Counted from the first letter of the stretch, positions 23,161 through 31,350 are shown. The stretch: 64,000 nucleotides of DNA from Streptomyces sp. TLI_053 (GCF_900105395.1 NZ_LT629775.1:5602001-5666000), one strand, 5' to 3'. The notes: generated from the letters alone by a model not told the origin. A program made the numbers and translations.

Positions 23161-23769
23161 ATGAGCAGCTTCAGGTGCCCGCAGTGCGGCGAGGTCGACC
23201 AGGTGCGGAGCGTGCCGGCCGTCCGTGAGGCGCACATCAGCACCTTCGCGGGGACGAGCACGGGCCACACTTACGACCACACGGTGACCACCCACACGGT
23301 CGGCACCTCCAGCAGCCTGCTGGCCGACCGACTGGCCCCGCCGGCCGCGCCGCGGATGGCCGATCCGGGTTACGGCTGCGGGATCGTGGCGGCGCTCCTC
23401 CTGACCTTCGGCGCCGGACTGTTCGCCGTGATGGTGCTGGTCACCGGCGGCAGCGACGATCAGGACGGGCGCCGCGCCGCGCTGATCGTGTACTCGGGGC
23501 TGGCGGCGGTGTTCCTGATCGTGACGGTGGGGCTGGTCAAGGCCCGCCGCCAACGGCTCGGACAGGTCCGCCAGGAGTTCGAGGCGTACGCGGCGGTGTA
23601 CCCGTCGCTGGTCACCGCCTGGCGGTCCAGCTACCTGTGCGGCCGCTGCCACCTCACCTTCCTCCCCAACGGCGTGATCGACCTGGGCCTCGGTCGCACC
23701 GCCATGGCCCCGGTCGAGCGCTTCCCCGACCTGGTCGCCTTCGTGGCCGCCCGCCTGCGCGGCGCATAG
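23161..23769 (+). CDS. Membrane protein with split zinc ribbon, unknown function
   Basis: The product has 202 residues from ATG 23161, with GGGGGG 4–9 nt upstream. It has an N-terminal CPQC pair (Cys6, Cys9), then a His/Thr-rich stretch (~27–45). Two membrane helices follow (~76–95 and ~107–124), then a short helical segment and a C-terminal CGRC pair (Cys160, Cys163). The two Cys pairs could form one zinc ribbon brought together across the membrane hairpin, with both ends cytoplasmic. I do not recognise the family. Confidence 0.7.
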   Translation: MSSFRCPQCGEVDQVRSVPAVREAHISTFAGTSTGHTYDHTVTTHTVGTSSSLLADRLAPPAAPRMADPGYGCGIVAALLLTFGAGLFAVMVLVTGGSDDQDGRRAALIVYSGLAAVFLIVTVGLVKARRQRLGQVRQEFEAYAAVYPSLVTAWRSSYLCGRCHLTFLPNGVIDLGLGRTAMAPVERFPDLVAFVAARLRGA

Positions 23770-23782
23770 CGGTGTCGGCCGC

Positions 23783-24784
23783 TCAGTCCCAGAGCGCGCC
23801 GAACTCCAGCAGTTCGTCCCGGTGCTCGATCCGCTCCACCCAGTCCGCCGGCCAGGCGTCGGCGCCCGCGTGGGCCCCGGCGAAGGCGCCGGCCAGGCAG
23901 GCGATCGAGTCGGAGTCCCCGGAGGAGTAGGCGGCCCGGCGGACGGCGGCCACCGGGTCGTCCGGGAGCAGCAGGAAGCAGAGCAGTCCGGTGGCGAGGG
24001 CCTCCTCGGCGATCCAGCCCTCGCCGGTGGCCAGGCAGGGATCGGCCTCGGTGTCCGGCGCGTCGAGCGCGGCGTCGAGCCGGTCGAGCACCGCCAGGCA
24101 CTCGTCCCAGCCGCGGGTGGCGAAGCCCTCGGTGGTGGGGTCCTGGGCGTGCGCCGCGAGGTCGTCGAGCCAGTGCGCGTCGTAGTGGCCGCGCCGGGAG
24201 AGCGCGTACGCGCGCAGTACGGCGGGCAGTCCGGCCGGCGGCAGGCCCTCGGCGAGCTCGCGGACGGCGTGGGCGGTGAGCTCGCTCGCGGCGAGCGCGG
24301 TGGGGTGGCCGTGGGTGAGGCCGGACTGGAGCTGGGCCGCGCCGGCCAGCTGCGCCGTCGTCGGCCCGCGGACCAGGCCGAGCGGGGCGACCCGCATATT
24401 GGCGCCGCAGCCCTTGGAGCCGACGTCGGTGGCGAGCTGCCAGCGCACCCCGGGCGAGGCGAGCCGGTCGCAGGAGCGCAGACAGGTCATGCCGGGGGCA
24501 CGGTTGTTCTCCGGCGAGCGCGCCCAGGCGAGGAACTCGGCGCGCAGCGGCGGCTCCAGGGTCTGCGGGGTGAGCGGCCCGTCCGCCAGGGCGGTGCGCA
24601 GGGCGCGGGCCAGGGCGAGCGTCATCTGGGTGTCGTCGGTGATCAGCCCGTCGTCCGGCAGCGGCAGCCGTCGCCAGTCCGGCCACTGCCGCGCGATCAG
24701 CGCGACGTCCGAGAACTCGGTGGCCTTGCCCAGCGCGTCCCCGATCGCCAGCCCCAGCAGTGCTCCCGTCGCCTTGTCGCCCAC
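23783..24784 (-). CDS. ADP-ribosylglycohydrolase family protein, second copy
   Basis: A second ARH-type hydrolase, 333 residues if read from GTG 24784, which has GGGGGAG 7 nt upstream. The alternative GTG at 24808 adds eight residues and would overlap the P450 stop by 4 nt. The family blocks are intact: DKATGALLGLAIGDALGKATEF, LITDDTQMTLALARAL (Asp50, Asp51), GSKGCGANMRVAPLGL and YSSGDSDSIACLAGAFAGAHAG. It is coupled to the cytochrome P450 gene just upstream. It is only loosely similar to the copy at 20503, so this is not a recent duplication. Confidence 0.88.
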   Translation of the reverse strand: MGDKATGALLGLAIGDALGKATEFSDVALIARQWPDWRRLPLPDDGLITDDTQMTLALARALRTALADGPLTPQTLEPPLRAEFLAWARSPENNRAPGMTCLRSCDRLASPGVRWQLATDVGSKGCGANMRVAPLGLVRGPTTAQLAGAAQLQSGLTHGHPTALAASELTAHAVRELAEGLPPAGLPAVLRAYALSRRGHYDAHWLDDLAAHAQDPTTEGFATRGWDECLAVLDRLDAALDAPDTEADPCLATGEGWIAEEALATGLLCFLLLPDDPVAAVRRAAYSSGDSDSIACLAGAFAGAHAGADAWPADWVERIEHRDELLEFGALWD

Positions 24785-24804
24785 GGCCCGCTCCCCCTCG
24801 TCCG

Positions 24805-26019
24805 TCACACCTCGACCAGCAGTTCCTCCAGCCCGCGGATCACGTAGCCGGGGCGCCACTCGGGCTCGCGGACCAGCCGCAGGCCCGGGGCGCGGCGGAG
24901 CAGGGTGCCGTAGGACTCGGTGAGCTCCAGTCTGGCAAGGGGCGCACCGAGACAGAAGTGGATTCCGGCGCCGAAGGTGATGTGCGGGTTGTCGGTGCGG
25001 CCGAGGTCGAGGCGGTCGGGGTCGGCGAAGCGCTCGGGGTCCCGGTTGGCGGAGCCGAAGAGCAGGGCGATCTCGGCGCCGCGCGGGACGGTCACGCCGC
25101 CGATCTCGATGTCCTCCAGGACCCAGCGCTCGAACATCTGCAGCGGGGTGTCCCAGCGCATCAGCTCCTCGACGGCGGTAGGCAGCAGCCCGTCCACGTC
25201 GGCGCGCAGCCGGGCGAGTTCGGCGGGGTTGCGGAACAGCGCCCACCAGCCGTTGCCGGTGGTGTTGACGGTGGCCTCGTGGCCGGCGTTGAGCAGCAGG
25301 ACGCAGGTGGAGACCATCTCCTGCTCGCTGAGCGCGTCGGAGCCCTCCTGGGCCTGGATCAGCGCGCTGATCAGGTCGGTGCCGGGGGCGGTGCGGCGGT
25401 CGCGGATCAGGGCGCGGAGGTAGTCGGAGAACTCGGTGCTCGCGGTGACGGCCCGGCGGGCGGTCTCCTCGGACGGGTTGAGCTCGAACATCCCGGTGAT
25501 GTCGGCGGACCAGGGGCGCAGCAGGTGCCGGTCGGACTCCGGGACGCCGAGCATCTCGGCGATCACGGCGACCGGCAGCGGCTCGGCGACGGCGGCGATC
25601 AGGTCGCCGCCGCCGGCCGCGAGCAGGTCGTCGACGAGTTCGCCGGCCAGCCGCCGCACGGTCGGGCGCAGGCCCTCGACCATGCGCGGGGTGAAGGCCT
25701 TGGAGACCAGGCGGCGGATCCGGGTGTGGTCCGGGGCCTCCAGGTCGAGCAGGCCGTTGTCGTTGAGGGTGTGGAACGGCTCGTGCGCCGGGTCGGGTTC
25801 GGGCCGGCCGAACTCCTGGTGGCTGAACCGGTGGGTGTAGGTGCGGCCGAGGCGGCGGTCCCGCAGCAGCGCGCCGACGTCCGCGTAGCGGGGGACCAGC
25901 CACTGGTCGGTGGGCCCGAAGTACGTTGCCGGGCCCTGGGCGCGCAGTTCGGCGTACGCGTCGTAGGGGTGGGCCACGAACGCCGCGGACCAGGGGTCGA
26001 ACTTCGCCGTCGTCGTCAT
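24805..26019 (-). CDS. Cytochrome P450
   Basis: This is a 404-residue soluble P450 monooxygenase starting at ATG 26019. Landmarks are the I-helix AGHEAT (245–250), the K-helix ExxR Glu285–Arg288 and the heme loop FGAGIHFCLGAPLAR with Cys356 as the heme ligand. All residues needed for oxygen activation are present. The opening FDPWSAAFVAHPYDAYAELRAQ is typical of streptomycete class I P450s, which take electrons from ferredoxin; no ferredoxin or reductase gene lies in the window. It is followed by the ARH gene with an overlap or a 20-bp gap. There is no biosynthetic cluster around it, so the substrate is open. Confidence 0.95.
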   Translation of the reverse strand: MTTTAKFDPWSAAFVAHPYDAYAELRAQGPATYFGPTDQWLVPRYADVGALLRDRRLGRTYTHRFSHQEFGRPEPDPAHEPFHTLNDNGLLDLEAPDHTRIRRLVSKAFTPRMVEGLRPTVRRLAGELVDDLLAAGGGDLIAAVAEPLPVAVIAEMLGVPESDRHLLRPWSADITGMFELNPSEETARRAVTASTEFSDYLRALIRDRRTAPGTDLISALIQAQEGSDALSEQEMVSTCVLLLNAGHEATVNTTGNGWWALFRNPAELARLRADVDGLLPTAVEELMRWDTPLQMFERWVLEDIEIGGVTVPRGAEIALLFGSANRDPERFADPDRLDLGRTDNPHITFGAGIHFCLGAPLARLELTESYGTLLRRAPGLRLVREPEWRPGYVIRGLEELLVEV

Positions 26020-26168
26020 CGGTCGATCACTCCAGGCCGTGAGGGGGAGCCGGAAGGATCATCGTACGCACGCGCTCCGTCCGGCCCCAGGGGCGGAGGA
26101 CCCGCCGCCGCGGACCCCGCCGCGGACCCCGCTGCCCGGCCGCCGCCCGCCGTCCTGCTTGCCGCCCG

Positions 26169-27155
26169 TCAGTCGGGTCGGCGCAGCCGGATGCTGCCCC
26201 GGGGCGCCCGGCCGTCGAACAGCCGAGGGTCGACCGGCCGGGCCGGACGCGGCACCGGCGTGTCCGCCCGGGCGAGCGGGATGCTGCCCCGGCCGCCCAG
26301 CGCCAGCAGCCAGGCGGTCGGGTCCGGGCGGCTCCCGTACGGCCCGCCGGCCTGCTCCCAGACCCGCCGGGCCAGGGTCAGCTGCCGTTCCGTCAGCACC
26401 CCGGGCAGCGGTTCGAACGGCGTTCCCGGCACCAGGTACGGGTCCTGTGCCAGGATCCGGCCGATCAGCAGGGCCGCCTTGTAGCGGTCGCTGTCCACCG
26501 AGGCCGCGCTGCCGTGCGGGGAGAGCGGGTCGGACCAGTTGGGGGTGTCGGCCTGTTCCAGCACCGGCGCCGCCCCGACCCGGCGGATGCCGTCGCAGTC
26601 CAGCAGGTGCACCGCCGGTCCGGGCCCTGCCGACCAGAGCACGTTGGCGTGCGAGAGGTCGCCGATCACCAGCCCCCAGCGGTGCAGCCGGTCGACCAGG
26701 CCCACCAGCTCCAGCACCAGGGCCAGCCGCTGCTCCGGGCCGGGGCGGACGACGCCCTGGGTGGCGGGCTTCTCCGGGTAGAGCAGGTACTGCGCCTCGG
26801 TGAGCCTGGATCCGCCGGAGGCCGTCCGCCAGGTCATCGACGACGGCGCCTCCCGCATCAGGAACCCGACGCAGCGCGGGCCGTCCACCACCCGGCAGAG
26901 CGGCCAGGCGGCCTGCGCGTCCAGCCGGTCCCGGTCGTCCGGGGGCAGGGCGAGCCGCAGGGCGACCAGTTCGGCCAGGGCCGGGCCGTGCACCCGCCCG
27001 GGTTCCAGGTAGCGCTTGAACAGCACTCCCGGTACGCCGTCCAGCCGCCGTACCAGGCCCTGACCGCCCCGGCCGGCCTCGGGGCCGGCGGGCAGCAGGG
27101 CGAGGCCGAGGTCCGTGCCGCCGGTCAGCGCGTCGGCGATGTCCGGGGCGGTCAT
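26169..27155 (-). CDS. Protein kinase-like protein of the TerY-P triad
   Basis: The product has 328 residues from ATG 27155, overlapping the phosphatase stop by 4 nt. It is a divergent kinase fold. Gly28–Gly33 form the nucleotide loop, Lys48 sits in LFKRY, and the catalytic loop is VIGDLSHANVLW with Asp166 and Asn171. Asp186/Asp188 in LLDCDG stand in for the DFG aspartate, so it may be active. The helix-hairpin-helix DNA-binding tail that I recall in many relatives is not visible; the C-terminus (~295–328) is a basic, proline-rich tail. Together with the PP2C phosphatase and vWA protein it matches the TerY-P triad described for tellurite-resistance-linked stress systems (established from literature on Ter systems). 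Last gene of the five-gene operon. Confidence 0.8.
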   Translation of the reverse strand: MTAPDIADALTGGTDLGLALLPAGPEAGRGGQGLVRRLDGVPGVLFKRYLEPGRVHGPALAELVALRLALPPDDRDRLDAQAAWPLCRVVDGPRCVGFLMREAPSSMTWRTASGGSRLTEAQYLLYPEKPATQGVVRPGPEQRLALVLELVGLVDRLHRWGLVIGDLSHANVLWSAGPGPAVHLLDCDGIRRVGAAPVLEQADTPNWSDPLSPHGSAASVDSDRYKAALLIGRILAQDPYLVPGTPFEPLPGVLTERQLTLARRVWEQAGGPYGSRPDPTAWLLALGGRGSIPLARADTPVPRPARPVDPRLFDGRAPRGSIRLRRPD

Positions 27156-28498
27156 ACCGGCGCCTCCCAGAGGCAGACGACCGAGCGGTCGTCGTCGTAG
27201 CTGCGCACCCGGACCTGGGCCTGCCAGAGGAACTCGGCCAGGCCCGGCACCTCGCGGCCCCAGCGCCCGCCGAGGAACTCCCGCAGCTCGGGCTCCTTGA
27301 CCAGCGGGAGGGCGAGCCCGTCGGTGCAGAGCACCAGGACGTCACCGGGGCGGGTGTCGGTGATCAGCGCGGTCCGGGCGCGGTCGTACGCCTGCGGGAG
27401 GCAGTCCGTCCGGGTGCTGATCAGGGTGCCCGTGCCGTCCGCGCCGTCCCCGTCGGCGTCCAGGTTCTCCCAGCGGTTCGCGCGCAGGCGCAGCAGTCCG
27501 CCGTCGCCGACCGCGACGAAGCCCCGGGCCGGGACCGCCGGGTCGGCCGCTGCCAGCAGCGCCCGGAGGGTGGTCGACCAGGTCTTCGGCGGATGCCCGA
27601 ACCGCTCGGCCTCCCGGGCGAGTTCCGCGGCCGCGGCGGCGACGAGCCGGCTCGTCAGGTCGTCGAACTCCGCCGCCGCGCCGGTCCGCAGCAGGTCCAG
27701 CAGGGTGTCCGCCCGCGGCAGGACGTGCTTGGCCAGCAGCCGGACGATGCCGTTGGAGCCGTGGTGGGAGTGGGGCTGGGAGCCCACGCCGTCGGCGACC
27801 GCGACCAGCAGCAGCCTGCCGGCCCGGACGACCAGGGCGGCGTCCTGCCGGCACTCGGCCGCGTAGCGGTGGGAGTCGCCGCGGACGGAGGCGGCCCGGA
27901 CGGTGATCGCGCCGAACCGGCCGCCGTCCACGACGGTGTCGGGCAGCAGGACGCCGTAGAGGTCGCCGCCGCGGACGGTGGGGATGTCGGTCGGTTCGGC
28001 GGGATATGCGGGGGCCTTGCGGCCGACGTGGGCGAGCGGTCCCGGGGTTCGGAACGACGCCGGCCGTACGACCGGGGCGGCGCCGGTGCCGGCGGTGGTG
28101 CCGGGGGCGCCGGCGGTGGTGGTCCCGGTGGGCGCCTCGGGCGCGGTCGTCCCGGTCGTCCCGGCCGGGGGCGTGGCGGCGGGCGGTCCGACCGGCCCGA
28201 CCGGCCCGCCGAGCGGCGACACCGGGTCCGGCCAGGGACCCCGGACCGCGGCCGGGCCCTGGCCGATCGGTCGCGGCAGGAAGTCCTCGGGCGTCACCCG
28301 CCCCGGGGTGACGACGGGCCCCACGACGGCGTCGGCGGGCGCGGGTGCCGGGGCCGGCGCGGGCTCCGGCGGCTTGAGGTCCCAGTCCTCGTAGACCGGG
28401 GTGTTGACCTCGAACGGGTCGTCCTTGCGGGTCGGCGCGTGCTCCGGCCCGGGCTCGGGCACCTGGCCGGCCGACGGCGGACCCTCGTGCGGATTCAT
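27152..28498 (-). CDS. PP2C-type protein phosphatase of the TerY-P triad
   Basis: The product has 448 residues from ATG 28498. The first ~175 residues are a disordered Pro/Ala/Gly/Thr region. The phosphatase domain has the PP2C metal ligands: RGDSH near 206–210, Asp219, ADGVGSQPHSHHGS with Asp236, LCTDGLALPL with Asp393, and YDDDRSVV (Asp435–437). All are intact, so it should be a Mg/Mn-dependent Ser/Thr phosphatase, presumably opposing the kinase encoded next, whose start overlaps this stop (ATGA). The vWA gene ends 13 bp upstream. The disordered head may tether the enzyme or be phosphorylated itself (inference). Confidence 0.88.
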   Translation of the reverse strand: MNPHEGPPSAGQVPEPGPEHAPTRKDDPFEVNTPVYEDWDLKPPEPAPAPAPAPADAVVGPVVTPGRVTPEDFLPRPIGQGPAAVRGPWPDPVSPLGGPVGPVGPPAATPPAGTTGTTAPEAPTGTTTAGAPGTTAGTGAAPVVRPASFRTPGPLAHVGRKAPAYPAEPTDIPTVRGGDLYGVLLPDTVVDGGRFGAITVRAASVRGDSHRYAAECRQDAALVVRAGRLLLVAVADGVGSQPHSHHGSNGIVRLLAKHVLPRADTLLDLLRTGAAAEFDDLTSRLVAAAAAELAREAERFGHPPKTWSTTLRALLAAADPAVPARGFVAVGDGGLLRLRANRWENLDADGDGADGTGTLISTRTDCLPQAYDRARTALITDTRPGDVLVLCTDGLALPLVKEPELREFLGGRWGREVPGLAEFLWQAQVRVRSYDDDRSVVCLWEAPV

Positions 28499-28511
28499 CC
28501 GGCGGCCCGGC

Positions 28512-29171
28512 TCAGAGCTTGTCGAGCGAGACGGCGGTGAAGCCGGACACCTGGTCGTCGACCTGGAGGCTCATACCGGTGCCGGCGGCGGTCGCCCCGC
28601 TCACCGAGCGCACGATCGACCGGGTCAGGCTGGCCGCGAACTCCCGCAGCGCGGGCGCCACGTCGGCGTCCCCGTCCTCCTGCATGAAGGCCTTGAAGGT
28701 CGCGACCCGCGCGATCACCGTCCGGTCGGCCTGACCGATGCCGAAGGCGATGATGTGCGGCCGGAACGCGGCGGCGAGCAGGTCCTGGTAGGGCTGCTCC
28801 CAGTCGGTGTCGGTCGGCTCGCCGTCGGAGAGGAAGAAGACCACCGGACGGTAGACGTCGTGGCCCTCCGCCTTCAGCTCCCGCACGTCCCGCTCGATCG
28901 CCCGGCCGAGCAGCTCGAAGACTCTGCCGAAGGAGGTCAGGCCGGAGGCCTCCAGGGCCGGCAGTTCCTCGAGGTCGCTCAGGTCGACCAGCGGCTGCAG
29001 CTCGTGGGCGTCGGTGGAGAAGCCGATCAGCCCGAACCGGGTCTTGTCGGCGACGGTCGGGTTGGTGCTGATCTCCTGGTGGAGGCTGAACAGCGCCTTG
29101 TTGAGGGTGTCGATGTGCGGGGTCATGGACGAGGACTCGTCGCAGACGGCGTAGAACGGGAGGATCTGCAC
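28512..29171 (-). CDS. TerY-type von Willebrand factor A domain protein
   Basis: This is a 219-residue single vWA domain from GTG 29171, preceded by GAAGGAGAAACGCA. The metal-ion-dependent adhesion site is complete: DESSS with Asp11, Ser13 and Ser15, Thr79, and Asp116 in FFLSDGEPTD. The opening MQILPFYAVCDESSSM is characteristic of TerY proteins from tellurite-resistance loci. Such domains usually bind a partner through the bound metal. With the adjacent PP2C and kinase genes it forms the TerY-P triad; 50 bp upstream lies the MotB-like gene. Confidence 0.88.
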   Translation of the reverse strand: MQILPFYAVCDESSSMTPHIDTLNKALFSLHQEISTNPTVADKTRFGLIGFSTDAHELQPLVDLSDLEELPALEASGLTSFGRVFELLGRAIERDVRELKAEGHDVYRPVVFFLSDGEPTDTDWEQPYQDLLAAAFRPHIIAFGIGQADRTVIARVATFKAFMQEDGDADVAPALREFAASLTRSIVRSVSGATAAGTGMSLQVDDQVSGFTAVSLDKL

Positions 29172-29221
29172 TGCGTTTCTCCTTCGAACGGCAGGGCTTC
29201 GGCGGTCGGCCGGTGCGGCGG

Positions 29222-29740
29222 TCAGCCGGTGTAGAAGTAGATCTCCAGCGAGGCGTGCCGGGGGTTGTCCGCGAGCGAGATGAAGTCCCGCGCGGTGGTG
29301 CCCCGGAACATCTCCGGACGGGCCTGCGCGAGCAGGCCGTTGACGGTGTGGGCGTAGGCCTGGCCGGCGCCCGGGTCGCGGTTGCTGCCGAAGGTGAGGA
29401 CCACGGCGGCCTGTCGTCCGGCGTACGGCTCGGTGGCGGCGCGGATCTGCGCGGCCAGGCCCGCCGCGTCCGAGGAGTCCCCGGTCACGTCGACGGTGAC
29501 CGGGTCGTGCTCCACCCCGCGCGGCCCGGCCGGGGTGGGGACGGGGAGCGGCGCGGCGCTCGCGGTGGCGCTCGGGACCGGGGTGGCGGTGGGGGTCGTG
29601 GCGGCCCGTTCGGCGGCCACCGGGTCGCCCTGGTCGCCCATCGCGACCAGGGCGAGCACCAGCAGCATGTCGGCGAACAGCCAGCCGACCAGGTGGGTGC
29701 CGCGCGGGCCGGGCCGCGCGGTCCGGAACCGGTCCCTCAT
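29222..29740 (-). CDS. MotB/ZorB-like single-helix membrane protein
   Basis: The product has 172 residues from ATG 29740, overlapping the stop of the preceding gene (ATGA). It has a short basic N-terminus, then one membrane helix (~16–34) carrying an acidic residue, Asp24, in WLFADMLLVLALV. This is the layout of MotB, ExbD and ZorB, where an Asp in the single helix conducts protons. A Pro/Ala/Thr linker (~45–75) leads to a small outside domain (~80–172) with VVLTFGSNRDPGAGQAYAHTVNGLL. This is faintly like the OmpA-type peptidoglycan-binding motif but too divergent to be sure. Function inferred from architecture and from its upstream partner. Confidence 0.6.
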   Translation of the reverse strand: MRDRFRTARPGPRGTHLVGWLFADMLLVLALVAMGDQGDPVAAERAATTPTATPVPSATASAAPLPVPTPAGPRGVEHDPVTVDVTGDSSDAAGLAAQIRAATEPYAGRQAAVVLTFGSNRDPGAGQAYAHTVNGLLAQARPEMFRGTTARDFISLADNPRHASLEIYFYTG

Positions 29741-31140
29741 CGGCCCTGCCCGTGCACCGGCACCTCGTCCAGGTCCAGCAGCGTCCGGTCGTCCAGGTCC
29801 GCGGCCGTCACGCCGCCCGGGGCGGTGGCGTTGGCCGTGGTGGTGCCCCGGGACCGGGCGGTGCCCTCGTCGGGCCCTGGGCCCGCGGAGGTCTTCACCA
29901 TGACGACCCCCGGGGAGGCGTCGCCCCGCCGGTCGGCCGCCGCGTCCAGCCGGGCCGCCGCCGCGGTGGCCGCCGAGGCCGCGGCCGCCACCCGGTCCGC
30001 CATCGCCACGACCTCGCGCGCCAGGCCGTCGAGCCGTTCCAGCACCTGCCCGCCGACGTCCGCGACGGTCTCCGCGCCGGTGGTGAAGCCGCGCTGGGCG
30101 ACCGCGAGGTCCCGCACCGCGTCCTCCACCCGCTCCCCGGCGTCCGCGAGTCCGGTGCCGACCCGGTCGGTGGCCTGCCGGACCAGGTCGACCGCGTCGG
30201 CGGCCTGCTTCCCGCTCCGGTGGACCAGGCTGTCGGTGGCCGCCGCGCCGTCCCGGACGGTCTCGGCGAGCCGGTCCCCGCTGTCCCTCACCGCCCGGCC
30301 GACGCCGTCGACGGCCCTTCCGACGCCGTCGACCGCCTTCTCCACACCGTCGACGGCCAGGCGCAGCGGGTCCACCGCCTCGCCGGCCTCGGTCAGCCGC
30401 CGCTCGGCCCCGGCGACCGAACGCTCGACGGCCAGCGCCGCCGCGCTCAGCTCGCGCTGGGTGTCGGCGGCCTGCCGGGCGAGTCGTTCCAGGGTCTGCG
30501 CCGCGCCGGTCAGCTCGGCGGCGAAGCGCTGCGGCGTCGAACGGCGGCGCTCGTTCAGTACCAGCTGGGCCCGGGTGAGCAGCGGCGCCAGTTCGGCGAG
30601 CAGGTCCTCCGCCTCGGCCTCGGCCGCCGCCTCGCGGCGTTCGGTGCCCGCCCTGCGCAGGCCGTGCGCGACGGACAGCGCCAGCAGCAGCGCGATGAAC
30701 AGGGTCGCGGACCGGGCGATGTCGCCGAAGCCGGCCCAGCCCGGCAGCCGGCCCTCGAAGCCGGTCTGCCAGAGCTGGAGGAACGGCCGTGCGGCCTGCC
30801 GGGGGTCCGTGCCGATCAGGGCCCGGTAGGCGCTGCTGGCCTGCATCAGCCCGCCCCAGGTGACCAGCAGGGGGACGAACACCAGACCGCCGAGCGCCAC
30901 TTCGGCCCAGGCCCAGAACCGCGGCGCGGGCCGGGGCCGGACGGCGGCCCGTACGCTCTCCGGCCGGACGAAGCTGTGCACCAGGTCGAGTTCGGCCCAG
31001 TGGTCCAGGTCGCCGGTCCCGGAGAGCGCCAGGCCCAGTTCGCGGAGCTCCTCCCGCCGGTTCGCCAGTCCGGGCCGGTCGGCCAGTGCCCGCAGTCCGT
31101 CCCCGAGCGCGGTGCGGTCCAGCAGCAGGCCTGGGGTCAT
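29737..31140 (-). CDS. MotA/ZorA-like membrane protein with long coiled coil
   Basis: The product has 467 residues from ATG 31140. A soluble N-terminus (~1–70) is followed by two membrane helices (~75–97 and ~141–161). Then comes a very long helical/coiled-coil tail (~165–405), rich in Ala/Glu/Arg and without prolines, and a disordered end. Near 263–284 there are three near-identical heptads (DGVEKAV, DGVGRAV, DGVGRAV) encoded by 21-bp repeats at about 30289–30354. A multi-helix membrane protein with a long cytoplasmic coil, coupled to a MotB-like gene, resembles ZorA/ZorB of the Zorya defence system. However, ZorA normally has three helices and a MotA domain I cannot confirm. First gene of the operon. 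Confidence 0.55.
   Translation of the reverse strand: MTPGLLLDRTALGDGLRALADRPGLANRREELRELGLALSGTGDLDHWAELDLVHSFVRPESVRAAVRPRPAPRFWAWAEVALGGLVFVPLLVTWGGLMQASSAYRALIGTDPRQAARPFLQLWQTGFEGRLPGWAGFGDIARSATLFIALLLALSVAHGLRRAGTERREAAAEAEAEDLLAELAPLLTRAQLVLNERRRSTPQRFAAELTGAAQTLERLARQAADTQRELSAAALAVERSVAGAERRLTEAGEAVDPLRLAVDGVEKAVDGVGRAVDGVGRAVRDSGDRLAETVRDGAAATDSLVHRSGKQAADAVDLVRQATDRVGTGLADAGERVEDAVRDLAVAQRGFTTGAETVADVGGQVLERLDGLAREVVAMADRVAAAASAATAAAARLDAAADRRGDASPGVVMVKTSAGPGPDEGTARSRGTTTANATAPGGVTAADLDDRTLLDLDEVPVHGQGR
30289..30354 (-). repeat. 21-bp repeats encoding heptads
   Basis: Three 21–22-bp units, each containing CCGTCGAC, encode the DGVxxAV heptads of the coiled-coil protein. A locally expanded coil. 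Confidence 0.7.
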
Positions 31141-31350
31141 GAGGGCTCCTTCGTACGCGCCGCCGCGGAGCGGGCACGCCCGTGCCCCGGTGCGGCGCGC
31201 GGGCGTGCCCCGCCCGCGCGGCCTCCCCCCGTGGCCGGAAACCGACCACGCCGCTCCGCGCGGCAGCGTAGCGCAGAACAGGCCTTCGGGACTTGGCAGT
31301 TCGGAAAGATCGCGAGCCTTTCCGGAGCCGCGCCCGGCGTGCGCGGGCGG
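31141..31350 (-). promoter_or_regulatory. Upstream region of the five-gene operon
   Basis: This 210-bp gap lies between the sirtuin gene and the coiled-coil gene. Reading on the minus strand, a −10-like TACGCT occurs at 31270–31265, but no clear −35 precedes it at 17–19 bp. Nearer the gene are GC-rich inverted elements (GGGCACGCCC … GGGCGTGCCC, 31173–31217). This is the only room for an operon promoter. Confidence 0.3.

Noticed and set aside
24785..24808. GTG 24808 as the start of the second ARH gene
   Set aside because: Possible because of the 4-nt overlap, but GTG 24784 has a far better ribosome site; kept only as an alternative.
20503..26019. Secondary-metabolite cluster around the P450
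   Set aside because: There is no synthase, tailoring set, transporter or regulator typical of such clusters beside it.
26169..29171. Classical tellurite-resistance (ter) operon
   Set aside because: Only the TerY-P triad is seen; no TerB, TerC, TerD or TerZ genes are in the window.
26169..31140. Complete Zorya defence system
   Set aside because: No ZorC/ZorD helicase or ZorE nuclease gene is present; only the membrane pair is similar in layout, so the name Zorya is not justified.
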